Shown piece by piece: positions 1 through 11,600 of a DNA stretch of 64,000 bases (positions are counted from its first letter, which is position 1; each line of letters begins with the position of its first letter). A program made the translations under genes and the position numbers. This stretch comes from Flavobacterium endoglycinae (GTDB taxonomy: Bacteria > Bacteroidota > Bacteroidia > Flavobacteriales > Flavobacteriaceae). The stretch is taken from contig NZ_CP071448.1 of NCBI RefSeq assembly GCF_017352115.1, forward strand, positions 4,327,001 through 4,391,000. Reading direction: 5' to 3'. The notes below the pieces were generated by a model, which saw only the letters and a list, made by a program, of their open reading frames with translations, was not told where the DNA came from and made no database searches.

Positions 1-2450
1 AAGAAAAAGCCGCAGAGATTAGTGAAAAGCCATTTAAAGAGTATCTAAGATCGTCCATAAAATTAATGGAACCTCTTGCACACGAATTAAGTCTCAATAT
101 CGATACACAAAGTGATGAGATTATTGAATTTGCTTATCGAAAATTCAGCAAAGAAAACACACTTATTGGTAGTGTCGAATCCTGCCAGAAAATGCTGCAA
201 AGTATTCAAAATATAGGAGTTACTGAAGTAGCATGTCTTGTAGATTTTGGTGTTGAAAACGAAAATGTACTTTCAGGGTTGAAAAACATTGCTAAAGCAA
301 AATCACTTTACCACAAACAAAATGAGCTTAGAGATTTGTTAAATATAAACAATCAAAAAAATGAATTAGAACTTATTGATACTTACAAGGTTACTCATGT
401 TCAAATGACACCTTCGCAGTCTAAGTTAATCCTGGATTTATACAATCAAGATAATTCAAGAGACATTTCTTCTGTAGAACATTGGATGATAGGAGGAGAA
501 CCTTTAAACCAAAACTTGATCGACGGATTAAGCGAGATTACAAATGCGAAATTATACAATATGTACGGCCCTACAGAAACAACCGTTTGGTCTGCATGGA
601 GAGAAATTCGTAACGGCAATTTTAAAATTGGAAATCCAATCTTAAATACAAAATTATTGCTTCTTAATGAATTCGAACAGCAGGTTCCTCTTGGAGTTGT
701 TGGCGAATTGTATATCGGAGGATCTGGAGTTTCAAAAGGATATTACAACAATTCAGAACTTACTGCGAGTAGTTTTAAAAAACTAAAAAACAAGCAGGCA
801 GATACTATCAAATTCTATAAAACGGGAGATTTAATGCGCTTAAATCCTGACGGAACTTTTGATTATGAAGGAAGAAAAGACAATCAGGTAAAAATTAATG
901 GTTACAGAATTGAACCTGAGGAAATTGAAAATGTAATATGTAAAATCCCCGAAGTAAAGGATTGTAAAGTTGTACCAATTACTGATGGTAATACTACATA
1001 TTTATCTGCTTACATTGTTAAAGAAGAAATAGTATTCGGAAACTATAAAGAGCTTCCTGTTCAAGAGCAGGCAAAAGCATTTAAATTTCCTGACGGAAGC
1101 ACCGTTTATCATCAGTCAAACCGACAGCTGGCTATGCTTTACAAAGAAATATTTGAAGATGAAATCTATTTCAAACATAATATTTCCATACCCGAAAATG
1201 CGGTAGTAATAGATGCAGGAGCTAATATAGGATCATTTAGTATGCATGTAAATCAAAAGCAGCCAAGTGCCTTTCTAGTCGCTTTTGAACCAATCCCCCA
1301 GATTTTTTCAGGATTAAAACAAAACTTTGAACACCGCAATATCAAAGGTCGAATCCTGAACTACGGAGTTTCTAACAAAAAAGAAAATGCGACCTTTTAT
1401 TACTATCCTGAAATGGCAGGTATGTCAGGAAGGTTTACAGAAAAAGAAACTATTGTAGATGCTGTAGGCGGTTATGTGAAACATGATAAAACAGTTCTTT
1501 CACAAAACGCTAATCATTCAAATGAAGATGTTATTGTAAAATCTTTTTATGAAAGTATTGATAGTGAAGGTGAAATGAATGACGAATTCAAAAATTACCT
1601 GAATTCTCTATACGAAGCCAAAGAAGTAGACTGTCAGCTTACCACAATCTCTGATGTTATCGATGATCTTAAACTTGAATGTATTGATCTTCTTAAAGTA
1701 GACGTAGAAAAAAGCGAATGCCTTGTGTTAGAAGGTATACGAGAAGAACACTGGGCAAGAATTCACCAGCTTGCTATTGAGGTAGATGGAGATTCTAATC
1801 TTGACAGTATCGTAAAACTTTTAAAGAAAAACGGTTATCAAATACAAATTGACGAATTGGCAATGAGTGATTCCGATACGATCAAAAATGAAAATACCTA
1901 TATGCTTTATGCAATAAATGACGATCGTAAAAAAACACATAATAGCATTGAAAGACAATATTCGGCGCCACAAGTCAACGAATCATTTGTTCGAAACTAT
2001 TTAAAAAATATGCTCCCGGATTATATGAATCCTAAAGACATTGCTTTTGTTTCCTCAATTCCTTTAATGGAAAACGGAAAAGTAAATCTAATAAAACTTA
2101 AAGAGCTTAAACCTAAGAAAGCAGTACAAGAGAATACAGTAAAACTAAACAATCAGGTAGAACAGGATATTTATAGTCTTTGGTGCGAGGTTTTAAAAAA
2201 GGAAAGTATTCCTTATGAAGTCAGCATTTTTGAAGCTGGAGGAAATTCAATAGAAATAGTACTGCTTCATGAAAAACTTCAGACCAAGTTTAATATAAGC
2301 TTTTCATTGGTAGAACTTTTTCGAAACCCAACTATACAGCAGCAAGCAAAACTAATCCAGAATAGTAATCCAATTGAAACTAATTCATCTCAAAAAGTCC
2401 TTGACAAAGGAACATTGAGAAGAAATGCCCGCACCAGCAGAATTAATTGA
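1..2450 (+). CDS. Partial NRPS subunit: luciferase-like monooxygenase and FkbM methyltransferase inserted in one A domain, then PCP
   Basis: The frame is open to the left edge (first full codon at base 3), so the N-terminus, and A motifs A1-A4, lie outside the window. Bases 3 to about 350 encode the C-terminal part of a luciferase-like (MupA/Atu3671-type) flavin monooxygenase, recognised by the LIGSVESCQKML and VACLVDFG stretches. The A domain resumes near base 387 (THVQMTPS), with A5 NMYGPTETT at 558, and A7/A8 (YKTGDL, QVKINGYRIE) near 820-920. From about 1020 to 1930 an FkbM-type SAM methyltransferase is inserted (VIDAGANIGSFS). A9/A10 (LPDYM, NGKVN) follow near 2010-2100. The PCP serine (AGGNS) is at 2247. 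The visible pocket residues (Q278, M299, G301, M322, V330, W331 in GrsA numbering) fit the glycine pattern. The next gene starts 17 bases on. Monooxygenase-interrupted glycine A domains are known from myxothiazol-type synthetases; the chemistry here is inferred. Confidence 0.9.
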   Translation, partial: EKAAEISEKPFKEYLRSSIKLMEPLAHELSLNIDTQSDEIIEFAYRKFSKENTLIGSVESCQKMLQSIQNIGVTEVACLVDFGVENENVLSGLKNIAKAKSLYHKQNELRDLLNINNQKNELELIDTYKVTHVQMTPSQSKLILDLYNQDNSRDISSVEHWMIGGEPLNQNLIDGLSEITNAKLYNMYGPTETTVWSAWREIRNGNFKIGNPILNTKLLLLNEFEQQVPLGVVGELYIGGSGVSKGYYNNSELTASSFKKLKNKQADTIKFYKTGDLMRLNPDGTFDYEGRKDNQVKINGYRIEPEEIENVICKIPEVKDCKVVPITDGNTTYLSAYIVKEEIVFGNYKELPVQEQAKAFKFPDGSTVYHQSNRQLAMLYKEIFEDEIYFKHNISIPENAVVIDAGANIGSFSMHVNQKQPSAFLVAFEPIPQIFSGLKQNFEHRNIKGRILNYGVSNKKENATFYYYPEMAGMSGRFTEKETIVDAVGGYVKHDKTVLSQNANHSNEDVIVKSFYESIDSEGEMNDEFKNYLNSLYEAKEVDCQLTTISDVIDDLKLECIDLLKVDVEKSECLVLEGIREEHWARIHQLAIEVDGDSNLDSIVKLLKKNGYQIQIDELAMSDSDTIKNENTYMLYAINDDRKKTHNSIERQYSAPQVNESFVRNYLKNMLPDYMNPKDIAFVSSIPLMENGKVNLIKLKELKPKKAVQENTVKLNNQVEQDIYSLWCEVLKKESIPYEVSIFEAGGNSIEIVLLHEKLQTKFNISFSLVELFRNPTIQQQAKLIQNSNPIETNSSQKVLDKGTLRRNARTSRIN

Positions 2451-2467
2451 TATAATTTTTTAAAAGA

Positions 2468-5400
2468 ATGAGACAAATTTCTGAAAATGATATAGCAATA
2501 ATAGGAATGGCTGGACGCTTTCCTGATGCAGAAAATCTTAACGAATATTGGCAGAACCTAAAAGACGGTATCAACAGCATAAAGAAAACCGATCTGCAAG
2601 GAATTGCTAAACTAGGTATTTCTGAAGATATCCTAAATCATAAAGCCTTTGTAAATGCCAGTTCTAAGCTGGGAAGTGCAAAATATTTTGATGCTGATTT
2701 TTTCGGTATATCAAATCATGAAGCTTCGCTTATGGATCCACAGATTAGATTGTTGCTGCAAACAAGCTGGCATGCCATTGAAGATTCAGGCTACGATGTA
2801 TCACGTTCAGATTTATCAGTGGGTAATTTCTGCGGAATGTCTACAAATTCTTATTTACTAAAACTGTTACATTCCAATTCCTATCTAGAACAGGTTGATC
2901 CTCTTTTGTACAGAATTTTAAATGAAAAAGACTTTCTAGCAACCTGGATTTCGCATAAACTAAACTTAACAGGACCTGTAATGACGGTTCAAACAGCTTG
3001 TTCAACCTCATTACTTGCTGTACATCTTGCATGTCAAAGTTTATTAAATAGAGAATGTGATATGGCGCTTGCCGGAGGAGCTTCGTTTGATTCAAACGAA
3101 AATGCAGGTTATATTCATGCTCCAGAATCTATTTACTCTAGAGATGGAGTCTGTCGTCCTTTTGACAAAGAGGCAAGCGGAACAGTAAGTGGAGACGGTG
3201 TTGGGACTATTGTATTGAAAAGAGCCGTTGATGCAGTTAAAGATCAGGATCATATTTACGCTTTAATAAAAGGAACTGCTGTAAACAATGATGGTTCAAA
3301 TAAACAAAGTTATACATCGCCAAGTATTAATTATCAGAGAGATGTAATTCTTGAAGCTTCTGCAGTAGCCGATGTTAGTCTAGAATCGGTAGGTATGATC
3401 GAAGCACACGGTACAGGAACTTTAATTGGTGATCCTATTGAGGTAGCAGCACTAACAGAAGCATTTGGAAGATATTCTGATAAGAAACAATATTGTGCGA
3501 TTGGTTCAGTAAAAAGTAATATAGGTCATCTCGATGCAGCAGCAGGAATTGCAGCCATTATAAAATCGGTATTATGTGTTAATAAAGGTTTTTTGGTTCC
3601 AAGTATTAATTTTTCCGAACCCAATCCAGCATTAAAATTAGATTCTTCACCTTTTTATGTCAATCAAAATTACCAGCCATGGCCGCAGCATTTTGCATTA
3701 AGAAGAGCAGGAGTAAGTTCGTTTGGAGTAGGAGGAACTAATGTTCATGTTATCATAGAACAGCCGCCGGTACAAGAAAAAACAGAAAAGACAAACCGTC
3801 CGTTTGTAATTTCATTGTCAGCTTTAAACCCGCATAATCTTGAGCTTCAAAAAAAGCAGCTTTCAGAATATATCAGTTTTAATCCAGATGCAAAATTGGC
3901 AGATATAGAATTTACCACTTTGTATGGAAGAAAAGTAATGCCGTATCGTTTTAGTCTGGTTTGTAATGATAAAACCGAATTACAGGCTCAATTAGACGGT
4001 AGTCAAAAAAACAGTTGCTACGAAGGATACGGAAACACTATATCAGAAAACATATTTATGTTTCCAGGGCAGGGCAGCCAGTATAGTTACATGACATCAG
4101 AATTGTATCAGCACAGCATAGCTTTCAGAAATGATATGGATGATTGTTTCGAACATCTGCAGTTATTATCTGGTATTGATTTTAAAGAAATAATTTTTTC
4201 AGAAACTGAGTCATTAGATAAAACCGAAAATACACAGGCTGCTTTATTCGTTGTCGAATACTGTTTATCTAAAGAACTGATACGATCAGGAATTAAACCA
4301 AACGCTATTATTGGACATAGTTTGGGTGAATTTACAGCGGCCTGCATTGCCGATTGTATTTCGCTGCCAGATGCCTTAAAACTGGTTTACCACCGAGGCA
4401 GAATAATGGGCAGCATGCCAAAAGGCGATATGCTTTTGGTGCGTGCCACAGCTGAAGAAATTGAGTCAATATTAATTGCTGATGTCACTATCTGCGCATT
4501 TAATGCTGATGAAAATATTGTAATTGGAGGAACAAAAGAAGCGATTGAATATCAAATTAGAATTTTAGAATTCAATACTATAGAATATAAAAAATTAAAA
4601 GTATCGCACGCTTATCATACACAAATGATGAACGATGTATTGCAGGAATTTGATACCATACTAGCTGATATAAATTTTAAAAATTTTGACCTAAAAGTGT
4701 TCTCAACTTATACAGGAGATTTGATACAAGCCGATGTTTTTTGTTCTAAGGAATATTGGTTACAACAGATAATCAATCCTGTTAAATTTTCTCAGGCGGT
4801 AAGAAATGCAGCCTCTTATTTTTCGAATCCGGTTTTTATTGAAGTTGGCCCAGGAAATGGATTGTCATCCTTTGTAAAATCTATTTTCAATCACGAGGTA
4901 AACGTAGTAAATCTGCTTTCTAAACAATCTGAAACGGATAATTCTTTTGTCAATTTTTATGAAGCCAAAGCGGTATTGTGTGCAAAAGGAGCAATATACC
5001 ATTTACCTGAAAATCACGAAGGAAAACGAATTGCACTGCCTGGATATGTTTTTTCAAAAAACAAGTTTTGGAAACCAAAAACGGCAATAAGCATTAAGAA
5101 TTTTGAACAAATAAAAGATTTACATCAGCATAACAATGATCAATATGCAAATGACCGATTAAGAACATCAGTTGAAATTGATCTTGCGGGTAATAAAGTT
5201 TCAGAACAGGTATTGAGCAAGCTGAATGATTTAAATACACAGTATGTAACTGATCTTAAAAATCTTTTTTCAGAAGACCAAAAAATCATTGACCGAGTTG
5301 AAATTTTATACCATGAACTTTCACGTGATGTTGAAACAAATACAGCTCAAAATGCAAATCCAAAAAGAAAGGTTAGTGCTGTTTTTGCTGCACCTGAAAC

Positions 5401-5686
5401 CGATACTGAAGAAACTATAATAAAATATTGGAGCACCATTCTAGGATATTCTCCAGTAGGAATTGAAGATAACTATTTTGAAGCAGGCGGAAATTCTTTA
5501 TTGGCTGTACAGCTTTTAAATCAATTATCGGATGAATTTGAAATCACATTGTCATTTAGAGAATTATCAGAATGTGCTACCATAAAAGGACTTGCATCAT
5601 TCATCGAATCAAAGAAAAGGACTCTTGAATTACTCGATATTGTTGAAATAGAGAGCGAGAATAACAATAATTATATTGAGATATGA
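2468..5686 (+). CDS. Type I PKS module KS-AT-ACP
   Basis: This 1072-residue subunit adds one malonate-type unit to the carrier-bound chain. The ketosynthase spans about 8-430, with the catalytic triad visible as Cys178 (TACSTS), His314 (EAHGTGT) and His354 (NIGHL). The acyltransferase spans about 520-830, with PGQGSQ, nucleophile Ser618 (GHSLGE) and the specificity motif HAYH at 714-717, a variant of the malonyl-type HAFH. A C-terminal ACP carries Ser1010 (AGGNS). No KR, DH or ER is present, so the beta-keto group should remain unless reduced in trans. The protein ends in YIEI, which may be the short linear tail that binds the TubC-type docking domain opening the next subunit. Its stop overlaps the next start by 4 bases (ATGA), implying translational coupling. 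Confidence 0.95.
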   Translation: MRQISENDIAIIGMAGRFPDAENLNEYWQNLKDGINSIKKTDLQGIAKLGISEDILNHKAFVNASSKLGSAKYFDADFFGISNHEASLMDPQIRLLLQTSWHAIEDSGYDVSRSDLSVGNFCGMSTNSYLLKLLHSNSYLEQVDPLLYRILNEKDFLATWISHKLNLTGPVMTVQTACSTSLLAVHLACQSLLNRECDMALAGGASFDSNENAGYIHAPESIYSRDGVCRPFDKEASGTVSGDGVGTIVLKRAVDAVKDQDHIYALIKGTAVNNDGSNKQSYTSPSINYQRDVILEASAVADVSLESVGMIEAHGTGTLIGDPIEVAALTEAFGRYSDKKQYCAIGSVKSNIGHLDAAAGIAAIIKSVLCVNKGFLVPSINFSEPNPALKLDSSPFYVNQNYQPWPQHFALRRAGVSSFGVGGTNVHVIIEQPPVQEKTEKTNRPFVISLSALNPHNLELQKKQLSEYISFNPDAKLADIEFTTLYGRKVMPYRFSLVCNDKTELQAQLDGSQKNSCYEGYGNTISENIFMFPGQGSQYSYMTSELYQHSIAFRNDMDDCFEHLQLLSGIDFKEIIFSETESLDKTENTQAALFVVEYCLSKELIRSGIKPNAIIGHSLGEFTAACIADCISLPDALKLVYHRGRIMGSMPKGDMLLVRATAEEIESILIADVTICAFNADENIVIGGTKEAIEYQIRILEFNTIEYKKLKVSHAYHTQMMNDVLQEFDTILADINFKNFDLKVFSTYTGDLIQADVFCSKEYWLQQIINPVKFSQAVRNAASYFSNPVFIEVGPGNGLSSFVKSIFNHEVNVVNLLSKQSETDNSFVNFYEAKAVLCAKGAIYHLPENHEGKRIALPGYVFSKNKFWKPKTAISIKNFEQIKDLHQHNNDQYANDRLRTSVEIDLAGNKVSEQVLSKLNDLNTQYVTDLKNLFSEDQKIIDRVEILYHELSRDVETNTAQNANPKRKVSAVFAAPETDTEETIIKYWSTILGYSPVGIEDNYFEAGGNSLLAVQLLNQLSDEFEITLSFRELSECATIKGLASFIESKKRTLELLDIVEIESENNNNYIEI

Positions 5687-8600
5687 ATATAGAATTATTA
5701 TTGGCAGAACTAAGAAATAACAACGTAAAACTTGCCATAAAAGAAGATAAGCTTATTTGTATACTTCCTGATGCTGGTATCGATCAAGGTCTTTTAAACC
5801 TATTAAAAGAGCATAAGGAAGAAATTAAAAAAACGATAGAAGAAAAAACAAATTTTAAAAAATACCAGACTATCGAAAAATCTCCAGAAATGGAGCATTA
5901 TCCGCTGTCTCCATCTCAAAAAAGATTATGGATGTTAAGCCAGTTCGAAGGAGGTTCGCAGGCGTACAATATGTCGTATGCAATTAAACTTAAAGGGGAA
6001 CTTCCGGTAATCCTTTTCGAAAAATCATTTAAAGAACTTATTGCACACCATGAAGTTTTAAGAACGGTATTTAAAGTAGATAATGAAACTCAGGAAGTAA
6101 GACAATTTATTGTACCCGCAAACGAAGTAGATTTTACCATTTCGCAGATTGATTTTTCTTCAGAATCAGATCACAGCGAAAAACTGAACCATTTTATTAA
6201 TGAAAAAATCAATGAGGAATTCAATTTAGAAGACGCTCCTCTTGTAAGAGCTTCTCTAATTAAAACAGCTGTGCGAGAACATATATTCCTATTCAGTATA
6301 CATCATATTATTAGTGATGGATTGTCTATGGAACTATTAATTTCAGAAGTTGTACAACGTTATGATGCTCTTTTAAAAGGGCAGAATAGTACTATTCCAG
6401 AACTTAAATTTCAGTATAAAGATTATTCCGTATGGCTTAATGCTGAAATGCAGAAAGAAAAATATAAAAATTCAGAAAAGTACTGGCTCGATAAATTAAA
6501 AGGAGAACTTCCAATACTTAATCTTCCAAGTTTTAGACAAAGACCAGGTTTACAGACTTTTAATGGAGATAACTTGAGCCGTACTTTTTCTGAATACTTT
6601 TCGAATAAATTAAAAGTATTTTCAGAAGAAAATAAAGCAACCTTATTCATGACTTTTATGGCGGGCGTAAAAGCACTCTTATACCGTTATTCAGGTCAGG
6701 ACGATATTATAGCGGGAATACCAATTGCAGGTAGAGAACATCCAGATTTGGCAAATCAAATAGGGTTGTATATCAATACTTTGGTAATTAGAACGTTATT
6801 TAACGAGACAAATACATTTGCAGAGCTTTTACAAATTGAAAAAGAAAATCTAATTGCCGCAAATGAACATCAAATGTATTCTTTTGACGAATTAGTGAGA
6901 AAACTAAATGTTAAAAGAGATTTAAGCCGTTCAGCACTTTTTGATGTATTGGTAAATTTCCAAAATCAATCACAACTTACTTTAAATTTTCAGGAAGAAA
7001 TAAGCGGACTTACTCTGGAACGATATGATTTTCAAAAAAAGAGTTCTCAATTTGACTTGAGTTTCAATTTTTCTGAATACAACAATCTCATTACCTTAAA
7101 TATTGAATTCAATACCGATATCTATGACGCTTCATGGATTGAGAATGTTTTTAATCATTTTGAAACTTTCTTATCCAAAGCGATTGAAGCGAAAGATACT
7201 TGGATTGAAAAAATCGATTTTTTAAGTCAAGAAGAAAAGAATCAGATTTTAATAGCATATAACGAAACAACTGCTGACTATCCAAGAGAAAAAACAGTAG
7301 TAGATTTATTTCGCGAGCAGGCAGAAAGAGCACCTCAAAACATTGCTTTGAGAGATAGCATCACGTCATATTCGTATGCAGAACTGGATGAAATTTCAGA
7401 AAAAATAGCTTCTTACATAAATGTTACTGCTATCGAAAATGACAAATCTCCAATTGCAGTCCTTATAAATAGATCGGCAGGAATGCTGGCTGTTTTATTA
7501 GGAATATTAAAATCGGGGAGACCTTATATACCGCTTGATCCTGTTTTTCCAGAAGAAAGGTTACGCTATATCATTCAAAACAGCGGTGTTAAAAACATCA
7601 TCAGTCAAGAAGAATACAGTCATATTGGCAGCGAAACTTCTGTGATATTGTTTGAAGAACTTTTTGAGAAAATAAACGATTTTAAAGAGTTTCTTCCATC
7701 ACAGGCACTAGCTTCGAATACAGCTTATATTATATACACATCAGGTTCAACCGGAAACCCGAAAGGTGTAGAAATCAGCCATCGTGCATTACTTAATTTC
7801 TTAACCAGTATACAACAAAAACCAGGTATTAGCCAATCAGATGTTTTATTCTCTGTAACCACTTATTCATTTGATATTTCAATTTTAGAATTCTTTGTTC
7901 CGTTAATTTCCGGAGCAAGTCTTTATATCGCCGAACAGCAGATTTTAGCAAATCCACATTCGGTAATTGAAAAATTAAATGAAATCCAGCCAACTGTTAT
8001 TCAAGCAACACCAAGTTTCTATCAGATGCTTTTTAATGCTGACTGGCAGGGAAGTAAAATATTGAAAGTATTATGCGGAGGTGATTTGCTAAATGAAGAA
8101 CTGGCAAAAAAACTTACTGAAACCTGCTCTCAGGTATGGAACATGTATGGACCAACAGAAACTACTATATGGTCTAGTTTAAAACAAATTGAGAAACCTA
8201 AAGACGCTTCAAATATTGGTAAACCAATTAACAATACTCAATTTTATCTGCTGGATAAATTTTTACACCCTGTCGCTCCTGGAGTAGTAGGAGCAATCTA
8301 TATTGGCGGTGACGGATTAGCAAAAGGATATTATAAAAATGAAACCTTAACAAATCAGAAATTTATCAAAAGCCCATTTGTTGAAGGAGCACTTATTTAT
8401 GAAACTGGTGATGTCGGCAAATGGAATGAAAAAGGAGAAATCCAATTTTTGGGCAGAAATGATAATCAAGTAAAAATAAGAGGCTATAGAATTGAACTTG
8501 GTGATATTGAAACCGCATTGTCTCAATATTCAGATGATTTAAAACAAGCAGTTGCGGCTGCAAGAGAATTAAATTCTGAAAAAGTCTTGGTTGTATATTA

Positions 8601-11600
8601 TGTATCAGAAAATGATATAGAGAAAACAACAATTAGAGCCTATCTTCAAGGAAAACTGCCTGAATATATGGTTCCCAATATTTATGTGCAATTGGATGCT
8701 CTGCCATTAACTCCAAATGGTAAAATTGACCGCAAAGCACTGCCAGATGTGGACAGCGAGAATATTGCAAGAAAAGAATATATAGCCCCGCAAAGTGAAA
8801 CCGAAAAGAGCATCGCAGCCATCTGGGAAAATCTTTTAAATCTTGAAATCGTAGGCAGTACAGATGATTTTTTTGAATTAGGAGGACACAGTATTTTATT
8901 AACCAGATTATTGAGTGAATATCAGAGAGTATTTAATATCTCCGTAAATTTAAAAACACTTTATACTAATACAAGTTTAAAAGCTCATGCAATACTGGTC
9001 GACAATTTAAAACAAGACAATACAGCGGCTGTTTTTGAAATTAAAAAATTAGAAAATCAGCACAACTATGATCTGTCACCTTCACAAGTTCGATATTGGC
9101 TGTTGTATAAAATTCAAGGAAAATCACAGGAATTTAATATATACAGCACCCAAGACTTACCTTCAAATTTAAATTTTGCTGTATTTCAGGAAGCTTTCAA
9201 CATTTTAATTGATCGCCACGAAATTTTAAGAACCGTATTTGTTGAAGATACAGGAATTCCTAAACAAAAAGTACTTACTTATTCTCCCCTTAATATTCCT
9301 GCATATCAGTCAGAATCGATTATTAGAAATGAAATTTTTGAATACGAATTTGATCTTGAAGTTTTTCCTCTTTTTAAAGTCGGAGTTCTTGAAAATAATA
9401 CAGGTCATATTTTGTATTTTAATATTCATCATATTATAAGCGACGGCTGGTCTATCGAAATTATTTCGAGAGATTTAATGCATATTTATAATGCTTTGAT
9501 TAATGGAAAAAAAGTAGAACTTCCAGAATTATCAGTACAATATAAAGACTACGCCAAATGGCAAAATGATCAGCTTCAATCTTCAGAAATAAATGGTTAT
9601 GAAAATTATTGGAAAGAAAAACTTTCCGGGTCATTACCTTATCTGCAATTGCCTTCTGATTATGCCTCAAAAATAAAAAGCGGAGATACCAATTCATCTT
9701 CGTACACCATTTATTTGGATAGTGTACAAAAACAAAAAATTGAAAAACTATCAAAAAGTAAGGGCTTCAGCACTTTTACCCTTTTTGCCGCCATTCTAAA
9801 AATTCTCTTATACAGACTTACTGCAGAAGAAGATATCATTATCGGAATTCCAGCAGCAAACAGAAACCACTTTCAGTTAAAAGATCTGGCAGGTTGTTTT
9901 ATAAACACACTAGTTTTAAGAGACAAAATAAGTGCTGAAGAATCCTTTTTATCATGGTTTCAACAGGTTAATGAAACTATTATAGACGCGTTAACGTATC
10001 AAAATTATCCATTCGAAAAGTTATTAGAACTACTAAAAATTTCGAGTGATGACAACCGTTTTCCACTATGTCCAGTATTTATTAATATGCTGGATTTTGA
10101 TCTCGAAGAAACACAGGTTATTACTGATTTTGATCCTGTACACAAAATACTAGAAACCTCTCCGAAATTCGATTTAGAATGTTATGTAAAAACATTTTCT
10201 AACGGCTGTGTTATAAACTGCGTATACGATCACAATCTTTTCAAAAAAGAAACAATTGAATATTGGATGGAAGCCTATCTGTCTATTATCGATCAAGTTG
10301 TATCAAATGAACAAATTGCGGTTAAGGAAATAAAAATCTTCGAAAATTATATGTATCAGGAAGAAGACGCAAAACCGGTCAATGCTTTCGAATATTTTGA
10401 ATCAGAAGAAATAGAACAAAGTATTCCGCAGCGTTTTGAAAAACAGGTTAAAAGATTTCCTGAAAAAACTGCAGTATATGCTAACGGAGTACGTCTTAGT
10501 TATCAAACGCTTAATAACTGTGCGAATCATTTAGCGGTACAGATAAAAGAAAAAACAAACCCTGATACTAAGAGAATTGCATTGCTTTTAGATCATAATG
10601 AAACTTGCGTTATAGGTATGCTTGGCGTACTGAAAGCAGGGTATACGTATGTGCCAATAGATGCAAACAGTCCTTTAAACAGAATACAGTTTATAATAGA
10701 AGATTCAGGCTGTAAACACATAGTATGCAACAGTTTGACTTTAAGTATAGCTTTGCAGGCAGTAGAAGAAGTTCAGGATTTATCGATTATTAAAATTGAT
10801 GAAAATTATAATCTTCCAGAAATCACAATTTCGCTTCAAAGTATTGACAGAGAAACAGAAGCGTATGTTTTATATACTTCGGGTTCTACAGGAATGCCAA
10901 AAGGAGTTGTACAAACTCAGCGAAATGTACTGCATTACATTAGAGTATATACGAACAACACCCATATTTCTGTTGATGACAATTTGAGCGTTTTTTCTAC
11001 TTACACCTTTGATGCCTCAGTAAAAGATATTTATGGAGCCATATTGAACGGAGCTGTAGTAAGTATTTATAATATAGTAGATAAAGGATTGCAGGCACTT
11101 CCAGACTGGCTTAAAACCCAAAATATTTCAATTATACATATGGTTCCTACCATTTATAGAAATTTTTTAAAAGGTCTTGCCGAAAATGAAATCCTTCCAA
11201 CCGTACGATTAATCGACTTAGGAGGAGAATCATGCCATCTCTCTGATATTGATTTATTCAAAAAACATTTTGCTGAAGGAGCTTTCTTGGTAAACGATTA
11301 TGGACCAACAGAAGCAACTATTGTATCTCAAAAATTTGTCAACCATAATTCGCAGATCACCAGAAACAATGTGCCTTTAGGTAAATCAGTAGTAGAAACA
11401 AGTGTCTTTCTTTTGGATGAAAATAATAACCGAAAAGGGGTATACCAAACGGGAGAAATTACATTTAAAAGCGATTATCTATCATTAGGATATTTGAACA
11501 GAGAAGAACAGACAAACAAAGTTTTCATTAATAATTTCGAATCAGAAAATACAAGAATTTACAAGTCAGGTGATATAGGAAGAATGCTGCCTACAGGCGA

